Positions 16,786 to 25,423 of a DNA stretch of 64,000 nt are shown here, in pieces; positions within the stretch are counted from its first letter, which is position 1, and every line of letters begins with the position of its first letter. The stretch is from Pontibacter beigongshangensis. GTDB lineage: Bacteria > Bacteroidota > Bacteroidia > Cytophagales > Hymenobacteraceae. A program made the position numbers and the translations under genes. The stretch lies in NCBI RefSeq assembly GCF_014332515.1, contig NZ_VFSD01000018.1, positions 1 to 64,000 on the forward strand. The letters are read 5' to 3'. The notes under the pieces are model-generated. The model did no database searches. It was not told where the DNA came from and saw only the letters and a list, made by a program, of their open reading frames with translations.

Positions 16786-18102
16786 TCAGGATTTGCCAGC
16801 GCGTACATCAGCAGCAACTTCCTGCCCTTCTGCTGCTTTTACCAGCTTCACGGCATTTATTCTGTTCTCGTCCATAGAGAGCACGGTAATGGTAAAGGGT
16901 GGCACCTCCACCACATCGCCTGGCATTGGAATTTCGCCGGATGCCGACAGGATAAACCCGCCCAGTGTCTCGTAATCTCCTTCCGGAATAGCGAGTTCGT
17001 ACTTGTCGTTCAGGTAGTCGATCTCGTGCCGGGCGCTCAACAGAAAAGTCCCCTGCTCCGGCAGAACCTGCTCCAGGAGAGAATCTTCGTCGTACTCGTC
17101 GTGTATCTCGCCAAATATCTCTTCGATCACATCTTCTACCGTCACAATGCCCGAGGTGCCTCCAAACTCATCTACCACCACCGCCACCGAGCGGTGCTCT
17201 GTTACCAGCCGCACAAACACCTCGCTGGCCAGCATGCTTTCCGGCACCAGGCTCACCGGCGACAGGATCTCGGCAATGGTGGCAGGCTGCTTAAACATGG
17301 CCAGCTGGTGGCAGTAACCTACTATGTTATCGATGGTATCGTCGTATACCAGGATTTTGGAATGGCCGGTGCTCACAAAGGCCTCTTGTAACGCTTCTAT
17401 GCTGTGTGCTAGTTCCACGGCTTCTATTTCGGTGCGCGGCACCATGCACTCCCGCACTTTTATGGTGCGGAACTCCAGGGCATTATGGAAAATCTCAGAG
17501 TCCACTTCAGGTATCTTCTCTGTTTCAGGGCGATACAACCTGTTCCGGATATAAGCATTCACGTCGGTGAGGCCAAAGACAGGCTTCTCTACCGAAAACT
17601 CTACTCTAAATACCTTCTCGGCCACCCATTGGCTCAGGCTCACGATCAGGTACACGACCGGGTAGAGCAGGTAATAAAAGACCAGCATAGGCACTGCCAG
17701 CACCTGCAGCATGCGGTTAGGGTTTATCACAAACAGGCTGCGCGGAATATACTCGGCCGTAAAGAGCACGATAACAGAGGCGATAAGGACCTGCAGCACC
17801 AGAATAAGGAAGCTCAACTGCAGCGGCTCCGGCAACAGAAAATAGAGGATGTTGTGCAGGATGCCTGCAATGGCAAAACCATAGAGCACCAGCGCCAGCA
17901 CGTTGCCAATAAGTGCCGTACCCATAAGCCGCGACGGGTTTTTTAGCAGAAAAGTCAGGATGCGGCCTGATAACACGCCGTTTTTTTCATCCAGCTCTAT
18001 CTGTATGCGGCTGGCAGAGGTAAAGGCGATCTCTATGCCCGAAAAAAAGGCCGAGCAGAGCAGCGCCATAAGAAGTAATATGATCTGATTGGGGTCTATC
18101 AT
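16786..18102 (-). CDS. CNNM/CorC-type hemolysin-family transporter
   Basis: 438-residue integral membrane protein: N-terminal DUF21/CNNM domain with four hydrophobic helices, two CBS domains in the middle (RECMVPRTEIEAVEL begins the first; VVDEFGGTSGIVTVEDVIEEIFGEI ends the second), and a CorC_HlyC domain at the end. The family is linked to magnesium or cobalt efflux. I chose the ATG at 18102; a GTG at 18126 would overlap the upstream small gene by eight bases. It is in the same run as lptC and the small membrane protein, an order I believe is common in Bacteroidota. Confidence 0.9.
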   Translation of the reverse strand: MIDPNQIILLLMALLCSAFFSGIEIAFTSASRIQIELDEKNGVLSGRILTFLLKNPSRLMGTALIGNVLALVLYGFAIAGILHNILYFLLPEPLQLSFLILVLQVLIASVIVLFTAEYIPRSLFVINPNRMLQVLAVPMLVFYYLLYPVVYLIVSLSQWVAEKVFRVEFSVEKPVFGLTDVNAYIRNRLYRPETEKIPEVDSEIFHNALEFRTIKVRECMVPRTEIEAVELAHSIEALQEAFVSTGHSKILVYDDTIDNIVGYCHQLAMFKQPATIAEILSPVSLVPESMLASEVFVRLVTEHRSVAVVVDEFGGTSGIVTVEDVIEEIFGEIHDEYDEDSLLEQVLPEQGTFLLSARHEIDYLNDKYELAIPEGDYETLGGFILSASGEIPMPGDVVEVPPFTITVLSMDENRINAVKLVKAAEGQEVAADVRAGKS

Positions 18103-18118
18103 GTTAACTTGTACAGCA

Positions 18119-18289
18119 TCAGGCACTGTTGCGCTTTTTCCTGTGGCGGTACACCATAAACAGGATCAGCGAAACCATAAAAATCCAGTAATTGGTGGCT
18201 ATATCCGTTTCAATACTCTTGTGTATGCCTATCACCATGGCCACAAAAGCCAGCGCAAATAAGATGGTGTTTAACAGACTCTGGTTCAT
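18119..18289 (-). CDS. Small two-helix membrane protein between lptC and CNNM gene
   Basis: 56 residues with two hydrophobic segments (LLNTILFALAFVAMVIGI and YWIFMVSLILFMVY) and a basic tail RHRKKRNSA. Its ATG overlaps the lptC stop as ATGA, which argues for translational coupling and decides the start at 18289. No family recognised. Position suggests an accessory to the envelope genes around it. Confidence 0.75.
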   Translation of the reverse strand: MNQSLLNTILFALAFVAMVIGIHKSIETDIATNYWIFMVSLILFMVYRHRKKRNSA

Positions 18290-18825
18290 TCTTTTTCTAG
18301 TGCAAAGCTGCCGGTCACTTTCGTCATCACCCATGGTGAGAACTTCTGGTTGGTACGCAGCCCATATCCTGTAATTACTTCGCTGTCTGTGGTTATTTTC
18401 ACAAACTTATCAGTATAGATCTTGTCTCTGTTCTTATCCCAGAACAGCTCTTCTGTTTCTATTTTCTCTTTCTTCTGCAGGTTCTCCACCACTACGTTGC
18501 CTGTAACGTGGTAGAGGTTCTTGTTTCGGTCCTGCTTGCCGTAGTTGGAGCGCAAGGTAGAAGTCATCACGCCCGGCTCATCATAAAACTCTATGTACAC
18601 TCCCTTCGGGAAAATGGCGTCCCCGTTTTCGAACTCCTGCTGCACAGGGGCTTTCATTTTTATCAGGAGCCGTGCCGAGTCGCTAAAGAGCGTGAGCACA
18701 TTGTTGTTTTCTATCAGCGGCCCGGTATACTTAATCTCTTTGTCCGGGTCTTTCAGGTCTTTATCGCAGGCAGTGCTTACTACAACCAAAACTGCCAGCA
18801 CGCCCAGTATCCACGCTTTCAGCAT
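18286..18825 (-). CDS. lptC: LPS export periplasmic lipoprotein LptC
   Basis: 179-residue lipoprotein-type LptC. The signal peptide ends in the lipobox VSTAC (Cys at about residue 20). The OstA/LptC-like beta-jellyroll shows YTGPLIENNNVLTLFSDSA and the conserved GVYIEFYDEPG, then VTGNVVVENLQKKEKIETEEL and a C-terminal ITGYGLRTNQKFSPW. In the Lpt system LptC receives lipopolysaccharide from LptB2FG and hands it to LptA. The lipid anchor replaces the transmembrane helix of the E. coli protein, as is usual in Bacteroidota. Confidence 0.9.
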   Translation of the reverse strand: MLKAWILGVLAVLVVVSTACDKDLKDPDKEIKYTGPLIENNNVLTLFSDSARLLIKMKAPVQQEFENGDAIFPKGVYIEFYDEPGVMTSTLRSNYGKQDRNKNLYHVTGNVVVENLQKKEKIETEELFWDKNRDKIYTDKFVKITTDSEVITGYGLRTNQKFSPWVMTKVTGSFALEKE

Positions 18826-18922
18826 AGAATATATATTTTTATTAATAGTGAATATACTAAATTATTTTTACAAAGGTGCTTCTGCCTACCCAGCAAACCA
18901 GCAGCAGCGGGCACCGCTCCAT

Positions 18923-18953
18923 AAAAAAAGCCGCTACGAGAACGGCTGCTTTT
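18923..18953 (-). terminator. Terminator of the outer-membrane protein gene
   Basis: On the minus strand a short AGCCG/CGGCT stem is followed by a run of seven T. It lies just past the stop at 18984 and separates this gene from lptC. Confidence 0.7.
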
Positions 18954-18983
18954 ACACTATAATGCTTTTTTTATCAGAAAGGT

Positions 18984-20276
18984 TTATTCTAAGCGGCGCT
19001 TTAAAAACCACCTGCTGTTTATGGTAAAACCGATGCTGAAGTCGAAATAGTTTTCCTGTATCAGCCCGTTAGCGGTAGTTCCTCTGCGGCCTGCTGAAAA
19101 GGCTGTGTTCAGCTGGTAATAATCATACATGGAGGCCTGCCCGATCGGGAAGGTCATACCCACCGTTAAGGCCATATCTTTTAGCTGTTCTCCGTTAACC
19201 GTGTAAGGAGAGTCGCCATATCTTACGCCGCCACGGTAGGTTACCCGCTTCAGATAGTTGCTCACCGAATTCGGATCAGGCGTATACTCAGCACCCAGGG
19301 CCATGGTATAGCTATCGCCTAATTCACGCACCCCGTCAAAACTGCGGAAGTCGGACCATTTCTGCGTATAGTACTCTGCGGCAAGCGTAAAGTTATTGCC
19401 ATTGTCGATGCTCAGGCCGGCACGAATGCTGGCCGGGATGGTAGAGGCACCTTTGGCACTATCGGCCAGAATATTCTGCTCCAGAACTGCATCAGATAGA
19501 TTTCTGCGCTCGTAAGCGCTGTTGCGCTTTGTGCTAACGTCTGAATTAAGGCTGTAAACGGCTCCGGCTCCAAGCGACCATTTGCCGCTGATCTTCTTCC
19601 TATAGCTCGCACCTGCCTTGAACAACAGATCGGTGTAGCGGGTGCGCTCGCTATACACCACCATCTCCCGGCTGATATTGACCAAGGACGTATCTTGTAT
19701 AAGTGAGGCAGCATCTTTAGTGATCGTCCCGAAAAGATAGGAGACACTTGCGCCAACGCTCAACCCCTCGGCTATGCGCACGCCATGTGCAAAGTTTACC
19801 TCGTTTATGCCTCCCTCGCCTGTGTAATACCGGTATACTGTGGCATTGGGGTTGCTGCCCAGCGGAGCGGTTTCGGTAATATCGTAATTAACCGTACTGT
19901 AAGGCCTCAGACTAATGGCAGAGCTCCACCTTTTGGAAAGAGGCACTCCCAATGTCAGGTAAGAAAGGTTGGCATTTCCGTCTGTACGCGACAGCGAGGC
20001 GTTTTTTGTATTCCGCACCTGCCCTGCTATGCCAATATCGAAAACGGTGGTGGTGTTAAAATAAAGGAGGGCCGGGTTGGCCGTGTTGGCCTGAAAGTTA
20101 TTGCCGGCACTTACGCCTACGCCAGCCATACCGTTAGTGCGGATTGTGCCGTGGTTCTCATTCAGGTCGCCTAAACCGTAGCGGGAGTAAGGAGAATTAG
20201 AAAAATTTTGCGCCTGCACGGCCTGCGCCAGGCAAACCACGGAAGCGCAAATTATTAAACGTAGTATTTTATACAT
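18984..20276 (-). CDS. Outer-membrane beta-barrel protein
   Basis: 430 residues with a cleavable signal (LIICASVVCLAQAVQAQ, cut near residue 22). The opening NFSNSPYSRYGLGDLN is characteristic of a conserved Bacteroidota outer-membrane protein distantly like FadL/OmpP1. Many alternating beta-strands follow, and the end is aromatic (NSRWFLKRRLE). It overlaps coaX by eight bases and is translated after it. The conserved neighbourhood with coaX and lptC hints at a general envelope role; the substrate, if any, is unknown. Confidence 0.85.
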   Translation of the reverse strand: MYKILRLIICASVVCLAQAVQAQNFSNSPYSRYGLGDLNENHGTIRTNGMAGVGVSAGNNFQANTANPALLYFNTTTVFDIGIAGQVRNTKNASLSRTDGNANLSYLTLGVPLSKRWSSAISLRPYSTVNYDITETAPLGSNPNATVYRYYTGEGGINEVNFAHGVRIAEGLSVGASVSYLFGTITKDAASLIQDTSLVNISREMVVYSERTRYTDLLFKAGASYRKKISGKWSLGAGAVYSLNSDVSTKRNSAYERRNLSDAVLEQNILADSAKGASTIPASIRAGLSIDNGNNFTLAAEYYTQKWSDFRSFDGVRELGDSYTMALGAEYTPDPNSVSNYLKRVTYRGGVRYGDSPYTVNGEQLKDMALTVGMTFPIGQASMYDYYQLNTAFSAGRRGTTANGLIQENYFDFSIGFTINSRWFLKRRLE

Positions 20277-20988
20277 TATGTGCTAATATTCTTTGGAGCC
20301 CAATCAGGATCAGTTCAGGAATTACAAAGATGCGTCCTTTTAAATTACTTTCAAAAAAAGCTGCGTCGCCACCACAAACTATAACTATAAGATCTTTTGC
20401 TTTTTGCGAATAAATCTCGATAATCCCGTTCACTTCGGCCACTGTACCGGCCAAAACACCACTCATAATAGACTCCTGCGTGGTTTGACCTATCAATGGA
20501 AAGTTTTGATCAATTTGTTGTACTAACGGCAGCCTGCCCGTAAAATTATGCAGGGCCTTGTATTTCATCTGCAAACCGGGCGAGATGCTACCGCCATGGT
20601 ACCGCCCCTCGCTGTCCAGAAAATCGTAGGTAATGCAGGTGCCCGCGTCAATTACCAGACAGTTGCGGCCCGGGAAGAAATAATGTGCTGCTACTGCCCC
20701 TGCCTTCCTGTCGGCTCCCAGTGTTTCAGGCGTTTTGTAAAGGTTAAGAACAGGCAAAGCTGTCTGCGCCGAAAGCTCCAGGAAGCTCCCTGACACAGAC
20801 AGCTTTGCCTGTAAAAATTGCGTGTCGCCTGCCACCGAGGCTGCTATGGCATGATCAAAAACCTGGTTCTGCAGTTCCTGCGGAATGCTCGTTTGGTTCC
20901 CAAAGCTGCCATTTGTGAGCAGGTTCTCCTCTTCGAAGATCCCATACTTACTGCCGGTGTTTCCTATATCGATGACAAGGCTGCGCAT
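20269..20988 (-). CDS. coaX: Type III pantothenate kinase
   Basis: 239-residue cytoplasmic kinase that phosphorylates pantothenate in the first step of coenzyme A synthesis. ASKHA-fold motifs are present: DIGNTGSKYGIFEE at residues 6-19 (phosphate loop), LGADRKAGAVAA in the middle, and DAGTCITYDFLD near 117 with the catalytic Asp. Length is normal. It starts seven bases after the pseudouridine synthase gene and overlaps the following outer-membrane gene by eight bases, so the three are likely one transcript. Confidence 0.95.
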   Translation of the reverse strand: MRSLVIDIGNTGSKYGIFEEENLLTNGSFGNQTSIPQELQNQVFDHAIAASVAGDTQFLQAKLSVSGSFLELSAQTALPVLNLYKTPETLGADRKAGAVAAHYFFPGRNCLVIDAGTCITYDFLDSEGRYHGGSISPGLQMKYKALHNFTGRLPLVQQIDQNFPLIGQTTQESIMSGVLAGTVAEVNGIIEIYSQKAKDLIVIVCGGDAAFFESNLKGRIFVIPELILIGLQRILAHNV

Positions 20989-20995
20989 AGGGTGG

Positions 20996-22837
20996 TTACA
21001 TAAAGTACTTCAGCCGCACTACTTCTTTCTCGTTCAGGAAACGCCAGTTGCCGCGTGGCAGGTCTTTTTTAGTAAGACCGGCATACTGCACCCTGTCCAG
21101 CGTTACTACATCGTAGCCCAGGTGCTCAAAAATGCGGCGCACAATACGGTTACGCCCGATATGAATTTCAACGCCTAAGAACCTGTTGGTGTCTCCAATC
21201 AGCGCCAGGTCATCTACATCGGCCTTGCCGTCTTCCAGCTCCAGCCCTTCGGCAATTTGCTTGAAGTGTTCTTTGGTAATGGGCTTGTCGAGCTCTACCT
21301 GGTATATCTTCTTGATGTCGTTGGAGGGGTGTGTCAGTTTCTGGGCCAGTTCTCCGTCATTGGTGAACAGCAGCAGGCCTGTAGTGTTACGGTCTAAGCG
21401 GCCTACCGGGAAGATACGCTCCTTGGAGGCGTTCGCCACCAGGTCCATCACTGTCTTTCTTCCTTCCGGATCATCTGTGGTAGTGATAAAATCCTTTGGC
21501 TTGTTCAGCAGCACATACACCATCTTTTCGCGGCTCAGTAATTTTTTGCCATACTGCACGGTGTCGCCTGGGTTTACCTTATGCCCCATTTCAGTTACAA
21601 CCTCTCCGTTTACCTTGATCTCACCAGACTCGATGAGCACGTCGGCTTCGCGGCGGGAGCAAACACCAGCATTGGCGATGTAGCGGTTCAGGCGGATGGT
21701 ACCATCCTCTTCTTCGCCGGTACGGTTCGTTTTCTTGATGCGGGGATTATCTTTGTAACGGTTCAGGTTATAAGACGGGGCTTCAGCCGGTTTGTCTGGT
21801 TCATCGGCACGGCCTCTTCTGTTCCGGTCGGCAGCATTTTTACCTAAGCGTGAGTCCTTATCGAACGGTTTTTTATCGCCAAAAGAGGAGCTTCTTTCGC
21901 TTCTTTCTGGTCTTGCGCCACGGCTGTCATCACGTCTGTCGGTGTTGCCAAAAGAACGGCGTTCGCCACGGTCGGAGCCGAACGAGCGCTTTTCGCCTCC
22001 TTCTCTTCTGTCGGAGCCAAAAGAGCGGCGTTCGCCACCCTCGTTCCGGTCTGGCCTGTCGCTGTTAAATGAGCGGCGCTCCCTGCCTTCGCGGCTACCG
22101 CCATCAAACGGGCGTCTTTCGCCCCGGTTATCGTCTCTGCGGAAGCTGCTTTCGTCACGGCGCGAATCTCTTCGATCGGAACTAAAGCTTCTTCTTTCGC
22201 CACCTTCACTTCTGTCGGAGTTGAATGAACGGCGTTCGCCACCCTCTCTCCTGTCGGAGTTAAACGAACGGCGCTCGCCACCTTCACTTCTCTCAGAACC
22301 AAACGAGCGTCTTTCTGTGCCTTCTCGGTTACCTGCTCCAAACGGTTTTCTGTCGCCTTCGCGCCTGTCGGAGTTAAAGTTTCTTCGCTCGCCGCCTTCT
22401 CTTCTGTCGGAGCCAAAAGGTTTTCTGTCGCCACCTTCGCGCCGATCGGTGCCATATGGTTTTCTTTCACCGCTCTCGCGGTTACCGGCTCCAAAGGGGC
22501 GTCTTTCGGTTCTTTCGCCGCTGCCACCTGCTGGCCTCCTGTCGTCTCTGCGGAAGCCGCCTTCTCCTCTGCCACCCTCTCTTCTATCAGCGTTAAACGG
22601 ACGACGTTCGCCACCTTCTCTCCTGTCTGAACCGAATGAGCGTCTTTCGCCTCCCTCTCTTCTGTCGGAGCCAAAAGAACGGCGCTCGCTGCTATCCGGA
22701 CGGCCTTCTTTGTCTCTTCTGTTAAAAATTTTCTTTTCTCCTCTGTCGTCAGATGGTTTGTTGAAGTTTCGTCTTTCAGAACCTCTTTCGCCTGCGCCGC
22801 CGCTATTGCGGTCAGGTCTTTCGTTATCTCTTGCCAT
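20996..22837 (-). CDS. RluB/RsuA-type pseudouridine synthase with long repetitive Arg-rich N-terminus
   Basis: 613 residues. The C-terminal ~240 form a normal enzyme: an S4 RNA-binding domain (IRLNRYIANAGVCSRREAD near 375) and a RsuA/RluB catalytic domain with GRLDRNTTGLLLFTNDGE, catalytic Asp near 482. It should modify rRNA, probably 23S. The N-terminal ~370 residues are a disordered region made of about 17 imperfect 13-residue repeats of the form ERRSFGSDRREGG, with variants such as ERKPYGTDRREGG. The repeats are rich in Arg, Asp, Gly, Ser and Phe. Extended N-termini of this kind occur in Bacteroidota homologues, but the length here is striking. It is likely an RNA-binding or condensate-forming tail; this is inference. 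Confidence 0.92.
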   Translation of the reverse strand: MARDNERPDRNSGGAGERGSERRNFNKPSDDRGEKKIFNRRDKEGRPDSSERRSFGSDRREGGERRSFGSDRREGGERRPFNADRREGGRGEGGFRRDDRRPAGGSGERTERRPFGAGNRESGERKPYGTDRREGGDRKPFGSDRREGGERRNFNSDRREGDRKPFGAGNREGTERRSFGSERSEGGERRSFNSDRREGGERRSFNSDRSEGGERRSFSSDRRDSRRDESSFRRDDNRGERRPFDGGSREGRERRSFNSDRPDRNEGGERRSFGSDRREGGEKRSFGSDRGERRSFGNTDRRDDSRGARPERSERSSSFGDKKPFDKDSRLGKNAADRNRRGRADEPDKPAEAPSYNLNRYKDNPRIKKTNRTGEEEDGTIRLNRYIANAGVCSRREADVLIESGEIKVNGEVVTEMGHKVNPGDTVQYGKKLLSREKMVYVLLNKPKDFITTTDDPEGRKTVMDLVANASKERIFPVGRLDRNTTGLLLFTNDGELAQKLTHPSNDIKKIYQVELDKPITKEHFKQIAEGLELEDGKADVDDLALIGDTNRFLGVEIHIGRNRIVRRIFEHLGYDVVTLDRVQYAGLTKKDLPRGNWRFLNEKEVVRLKYFM

Positions 22838-23046
22838 TCTATAAATATTAATGATGCAGTATCGCTACTGTATCGGTATATGCGGTATTAAATGATTATA
22901 TGCAAACGGGACACAAGTACAGGACGTAACATAAGCAATATTACCTCCAACTCTCCTTATAACAGGCGTTTAATAGCTGTACTATGAGTTGGGGGAACAA
23001 AAAGCCGGTGTCTCCATACTTACTATTTTGGTAGCGTAAGGTTTTG

Positions 23047-23607
23047 TTAGTCAGCTATTTCGCCGATAACGTTCTCTTCAGAAATGAAGTCTTTGAGTTG
23101 AGGGAGGTCTTTGATGTGGTTGATGCCGAAGTAGTCCATGAATTTCTGAGACGTGCCGTAGAGTACGGGTCTCCCGATGGTATCGGCTTTACCTTTTATT
23201 TCAACAAGTTCTTTTTCCAGTAGTTTATGGATGGCGTAGTCGCAGCCTACGCCCCTGATCTGCTCCACGGCCGACCGGGTAATGGGCTGCTTGTAGGCAA
23301 TAATGGCCAGCGTCTCGAGGGCCGACGTAGACAGTTTCTTCTTGGATCTCTGTTTCAGGTACACGCCCACCGTATCCTGAAACTCAGGTTTGGTAAGGAA
23401 CTGGTAGCCGCCGCCAATGGCATAGATCTGAAAGGCAAAGCCGGCACCTGCCAGCTGCTCGTTTATTTCCTCTATGCTCTCCAGCACATCGCTTACCAAT
23501 ACCTCCATCTCCAGCGATTCGCCGAGCGCACGCTGAATCTCTTCGATACTAATTGGCGACTGGGCACAGAATACCAGTGCCTGAATATGATTTTGCAGAA
23601 TATTCAA
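23047..23607 (-). CDS. scpB: Segregation and condensation protein ScpB
   Basis: 186-residue winged-helix subunit of the Smc-ScpA-ScpB condensin. Signatures are IQALVFCAQSPISIEEIQRAL at the start (two stretches of the first winged helix), LETLAIIAYKQPITRSAVEQIRG near residue 97, and PVLYGTSQKFMDYFGI near 147. The start codon is TTG at 23607: no ATG fits, and homologues begin at this point. Twelve bases separate it from the TraR/DksA-like gene upstream. scpB next to a pseudouridine synthase gene is a common bacterial arrangement. Confidence 0.93.
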   Translation of the reverse strand: MNILQNHIQALVFCAQSPISIEEIQRALGESLEMEVLVSDVLESIEEINEQLAGAGFAFQIYAIGGGYQFLTKPEFQDTVGVYLKQRSKKKLSTSALETLAIIAYKQPITRSAVEQIRGVGCDYAIHKLLEKELVEIKGKADTIGRPVLYGTSQKFMDYFGINHIKDLPQLKDFISEENVIGEIAD

Positions 23608-23619
23608 GAGAAAAAGGTA

Positions 23620-24009
23620 CTAATCGTTACGTTGCAGTTTAGCCTCGATAGAATGTTGTGTGTGCGGAACAGCACGCAGTCTTTCTTTTGGTATAAGCTT
23701 ACCTGTTACGATACATACGCCATAAGTGCCGTTTTTAATACGGATCAGGGCATTCTCCAACTGCTGCATGAACTTCATCTGGCGTGAGGCCAGCTGGTTC
23801 AGGCTCTCTTTCTCGGCCGTGTCGGCACCATCTTCTAGCACCTTGGTAGGAGAGGCCGTGTTGTCTGTACCTGAGTCGTTTCGGCGGCTAAGCGTTTCTT
23901 TGATAAAAGTAACTTCCTTCCGGGCATTCGTCAGTTTTTCAAGAATAATTTTCTCAAACTCTACAAGCTCTTCTCTGGAATAACGCTGATTTTCTTGATT
24001 TGTGCTCAT
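23620..24009 (-). CDS. TraR/DksA-family protein lacking the zinc finger cysteines
   Basis: 129 residues: an N-terminal coiled coil (residues 12-45), the ALIRIKNGTYGVCIVTGKLIP segment, then ERLRAVPHTQHSIEAK. This matches the C-terminal half of DksA/TraR proteins, which act in the RNA polymerase secondary channel. Of the four zinc-binding cysteines only the first (in YGVC) remains; the others are Thr-Gly or absent. The equivalent proteins of other Bacteroidota, as I recall, share this loss. A role as a polymerase-binding regulator is plausible but unproved. It is the first gene of the unit with scpB. Confidence 0.85.
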   Translation of the reverse strand: MSTNQENQRYSREELVEFEKIILEKLTNARKEVTFIKETLSRRNDSGTDNTASPTKVLEDGADTAEKESLNQLASRQMKFMQQLENALIRIKNGTYGVCIVTGKLIPKERLRAVPHTQHSIEAKLQRND

Positions 24010-24190
24010 TCTGTTATTTTAGAACTAATTTTTTATTTCGCCTTTGCTACTGTTATGCTAACATTCACAGCTTTACAAAGTTCATTTACAGTTAAAAAGT
24101 AGTACTTGGCTGCTAATCAGGTTATATAGGGTTTTTACACCGATTCGCTCCTGCTGCCTGCTTAAAATAGCATTTGCACTAAATTCGGTG

Positions 24191-24198
24191 CAAAAGTA
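24191..24198 (-). promoter_or_regulatory. Promoter -7 element upstream of TraR/DksA-like gene
   Basis: Minus-strand TACTTTTG matches TAnnTTTG, about 180 bases before the ATG at 24009. The leader would be long, and a -33 TTG at canonical spacing is not seen. Confidence 0.35.
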
Positions 24199-24416
24199 GC
24201 AGTAATATCCTTAATACGCCACCTTCTTTCAAAATTTAATCTGCAGGGCATTAATAGTATCAGCCTTCTAGGCGGTTGATGCCTAACAAATGTACATTCG
24301 AAAAAATGCCCCGATTACAGCCTGACCATCGTCTGCTCTGCCTCTCCTGGCCCAGGCTGGCCTCCAGGGTCTATATTGATGTTTCCGATGCGTTATCCGA
24401 CTTCTGGCGTATGCTC

Positions 24417-24449
24417 ATTATTTGAATGAAATTGCCCCTCCGGAGGCTT
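24417..24449 (+). repeat. Repeat A copy 8
   Basis: ATTATTTGAATGAAATTG then CCCCTCCGGAGGC. First of a direct pair with 24601. The 150 bases between hold facing words TAGTTGTTGAG and CTCAACAACC. Confidence 0.75.
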
Positions 24450-24600
24450 TTAGTTGTTGAGCTCTTGCCTCTCACTCAGGTAACAGCTGACCGTTTTATT
24501 GTCCGCTCTGTTCACTCATGGACAGATTTTCTCAGTTGCCAAGCTCTCCTCGTCTGCTCTTCACCTCTTAGATACAACTACTCAACAACCGACAAGAAGC

Positions 24601-24629
24601 AATTATTCTAATGAAAACGGCCCTCCAGA
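24601..24629 (+). repeat. Repeat A copy 9
   Basis: AATTATTCTAATGAAAA then CGGCCCTCCAGA, ending abruptly before the GAGG of other copies. Second of a direct pair spaced 184 bases apart, in the 774-base gene-free spacer 24010-24783. Confidence 0.8.
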
Positions 24630-24738
24630 TATTATTGTAACCAGCTAGATGTCAGGAACTAACATTATGTTTCGGGCTCAATTGCTATAAAAATATTTTT
24701 CAGCAATTTGCTACTATATAGATTTTATGGCATGAAGT

Positions 24739-24746
24739 TAGCTTTG
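24739..24746 (+). promoter_or_regulatory. Promoter -7 element upstream of outer-membrane protein gene
   Basis: TAGCTTTG fits TAnnTTTG and lies 38 bases before the ATG at 24784. Confidence 0.5.
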
Positions 24747-24783
24747 CAAATTTCATTAAAATATTATAAAATATCTAAAAACT

Positions 24784-25347
24784 ATGAAAAAAGTATTTAT
24801 TATTCTGTTCGCAATTGCAGCAATTGCCTCTGGAGCCGCTCAGGCACAAACTAATGTGTTTAAAGTAAACGTGATCAGCCCAGTTGTGCGCACCGGCTCT
24901 GTTTTTTATGAAAGAAGTCTGGCAGAAGACAAGAGTGCACAGCTTGGCTTTTTCTACACTGGCTTTTCGGTTGATGAGACCTCTTTCAGGGGGTTTGGCA
25001 TAACGCCGGAGTTCAGGAAGTATCTCTCAAAATCCAAGAAGGCTCCGCAAGGGTTCTATGCGGCCCCTTTTCTCCGATTCCAGTCGTTTAAACTCACCTC
25101 CGGCGAAGACCTCACAGAGAGCGAAGAAGTTACTGAAGGCAAGGCTACCTACAGCACTTTTGGGGGAGGCTTGCTTATCGGCAACCAATGGATACTGGCC
25201 GACCGCTTTGTGATTGACGCCTTTTTTGGGCCTAGCTACAACAGAGGCAACCTGAAAGTAACCAGCGGCAGCGAAGAGGATTTTGACACAGGCGCTTTCG
25301 GTGGCTTTGGTGTGCGAACTGGTATCGCTTTCGGTCTTAAGTTCTAG
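24784..25347 (+). CDS. Outer-membrane beta-barrel protein, DUF3575-like
   Basis: 187 residues with a clear signal peptide (MKKVFIILFAIAAIASGAAQ, cut after AQA near residue 21). An eight-strand-type barrel pattern follows, with alternating hydrophobic residues. KVNVISPVVRTGSVFYERSL and the end FGVRTGIAFGLKF are typical of small Bacteroidota porin-like proteins (DUF3575). The C-terminal Phe is the usual barrel signal. Ligand or function unknown. It has its own promoter element and ends in a strong palindrome, so it is probably monocistronic. Confidence 0.8.
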   Translation: MKKVFIILFAIAAIASGAAQAQTNVFKVNVISPVVRTGSVFYERSLAEDKSAQLGFFYTGFSVDETSFRGFGITPEFRKYLSKSKKAPQGFYAAPFLRFQSFKLTSGEDLTESEEVTEGKATYSTFGGGLLIGNQWILADRFVIDAFFGPSYNRGNLKVTSGSEEDFDTGAFGGFGVRTGIAFGLKF

Positions 25348-25358
25348 CCTTGCATTTC

Positions 25359-25418
25359 TTACCCAAAAGCAGCGGGGGCTGGCTTAGATCTAAGCCAGCC
25401 CCCGCTGCTTTTGGGTAA
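25359..25418. terminator. Perfect 60-bp palindrome, bidirectional terminator
   Basis: The arm 25359-25388 is exactly complementary to 25389-25418, with no loop beyond the turn. It lies between the convergent barrel gene and ribH (11 and 5 bases from the stops) and can serve both. Confidence 0.85.
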
Positions 25419-25423
25419 TTTAG

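Noticed and set aside
21792-22844. 350-codon open frame on the plus strand opposite the pseudouridine synthase
   Set aside because: It is a shadow of the repeated Arg/Ser/Gly codons of the real gene; its product is monotonous Leu/Ser/Arg/Pro with no domain.
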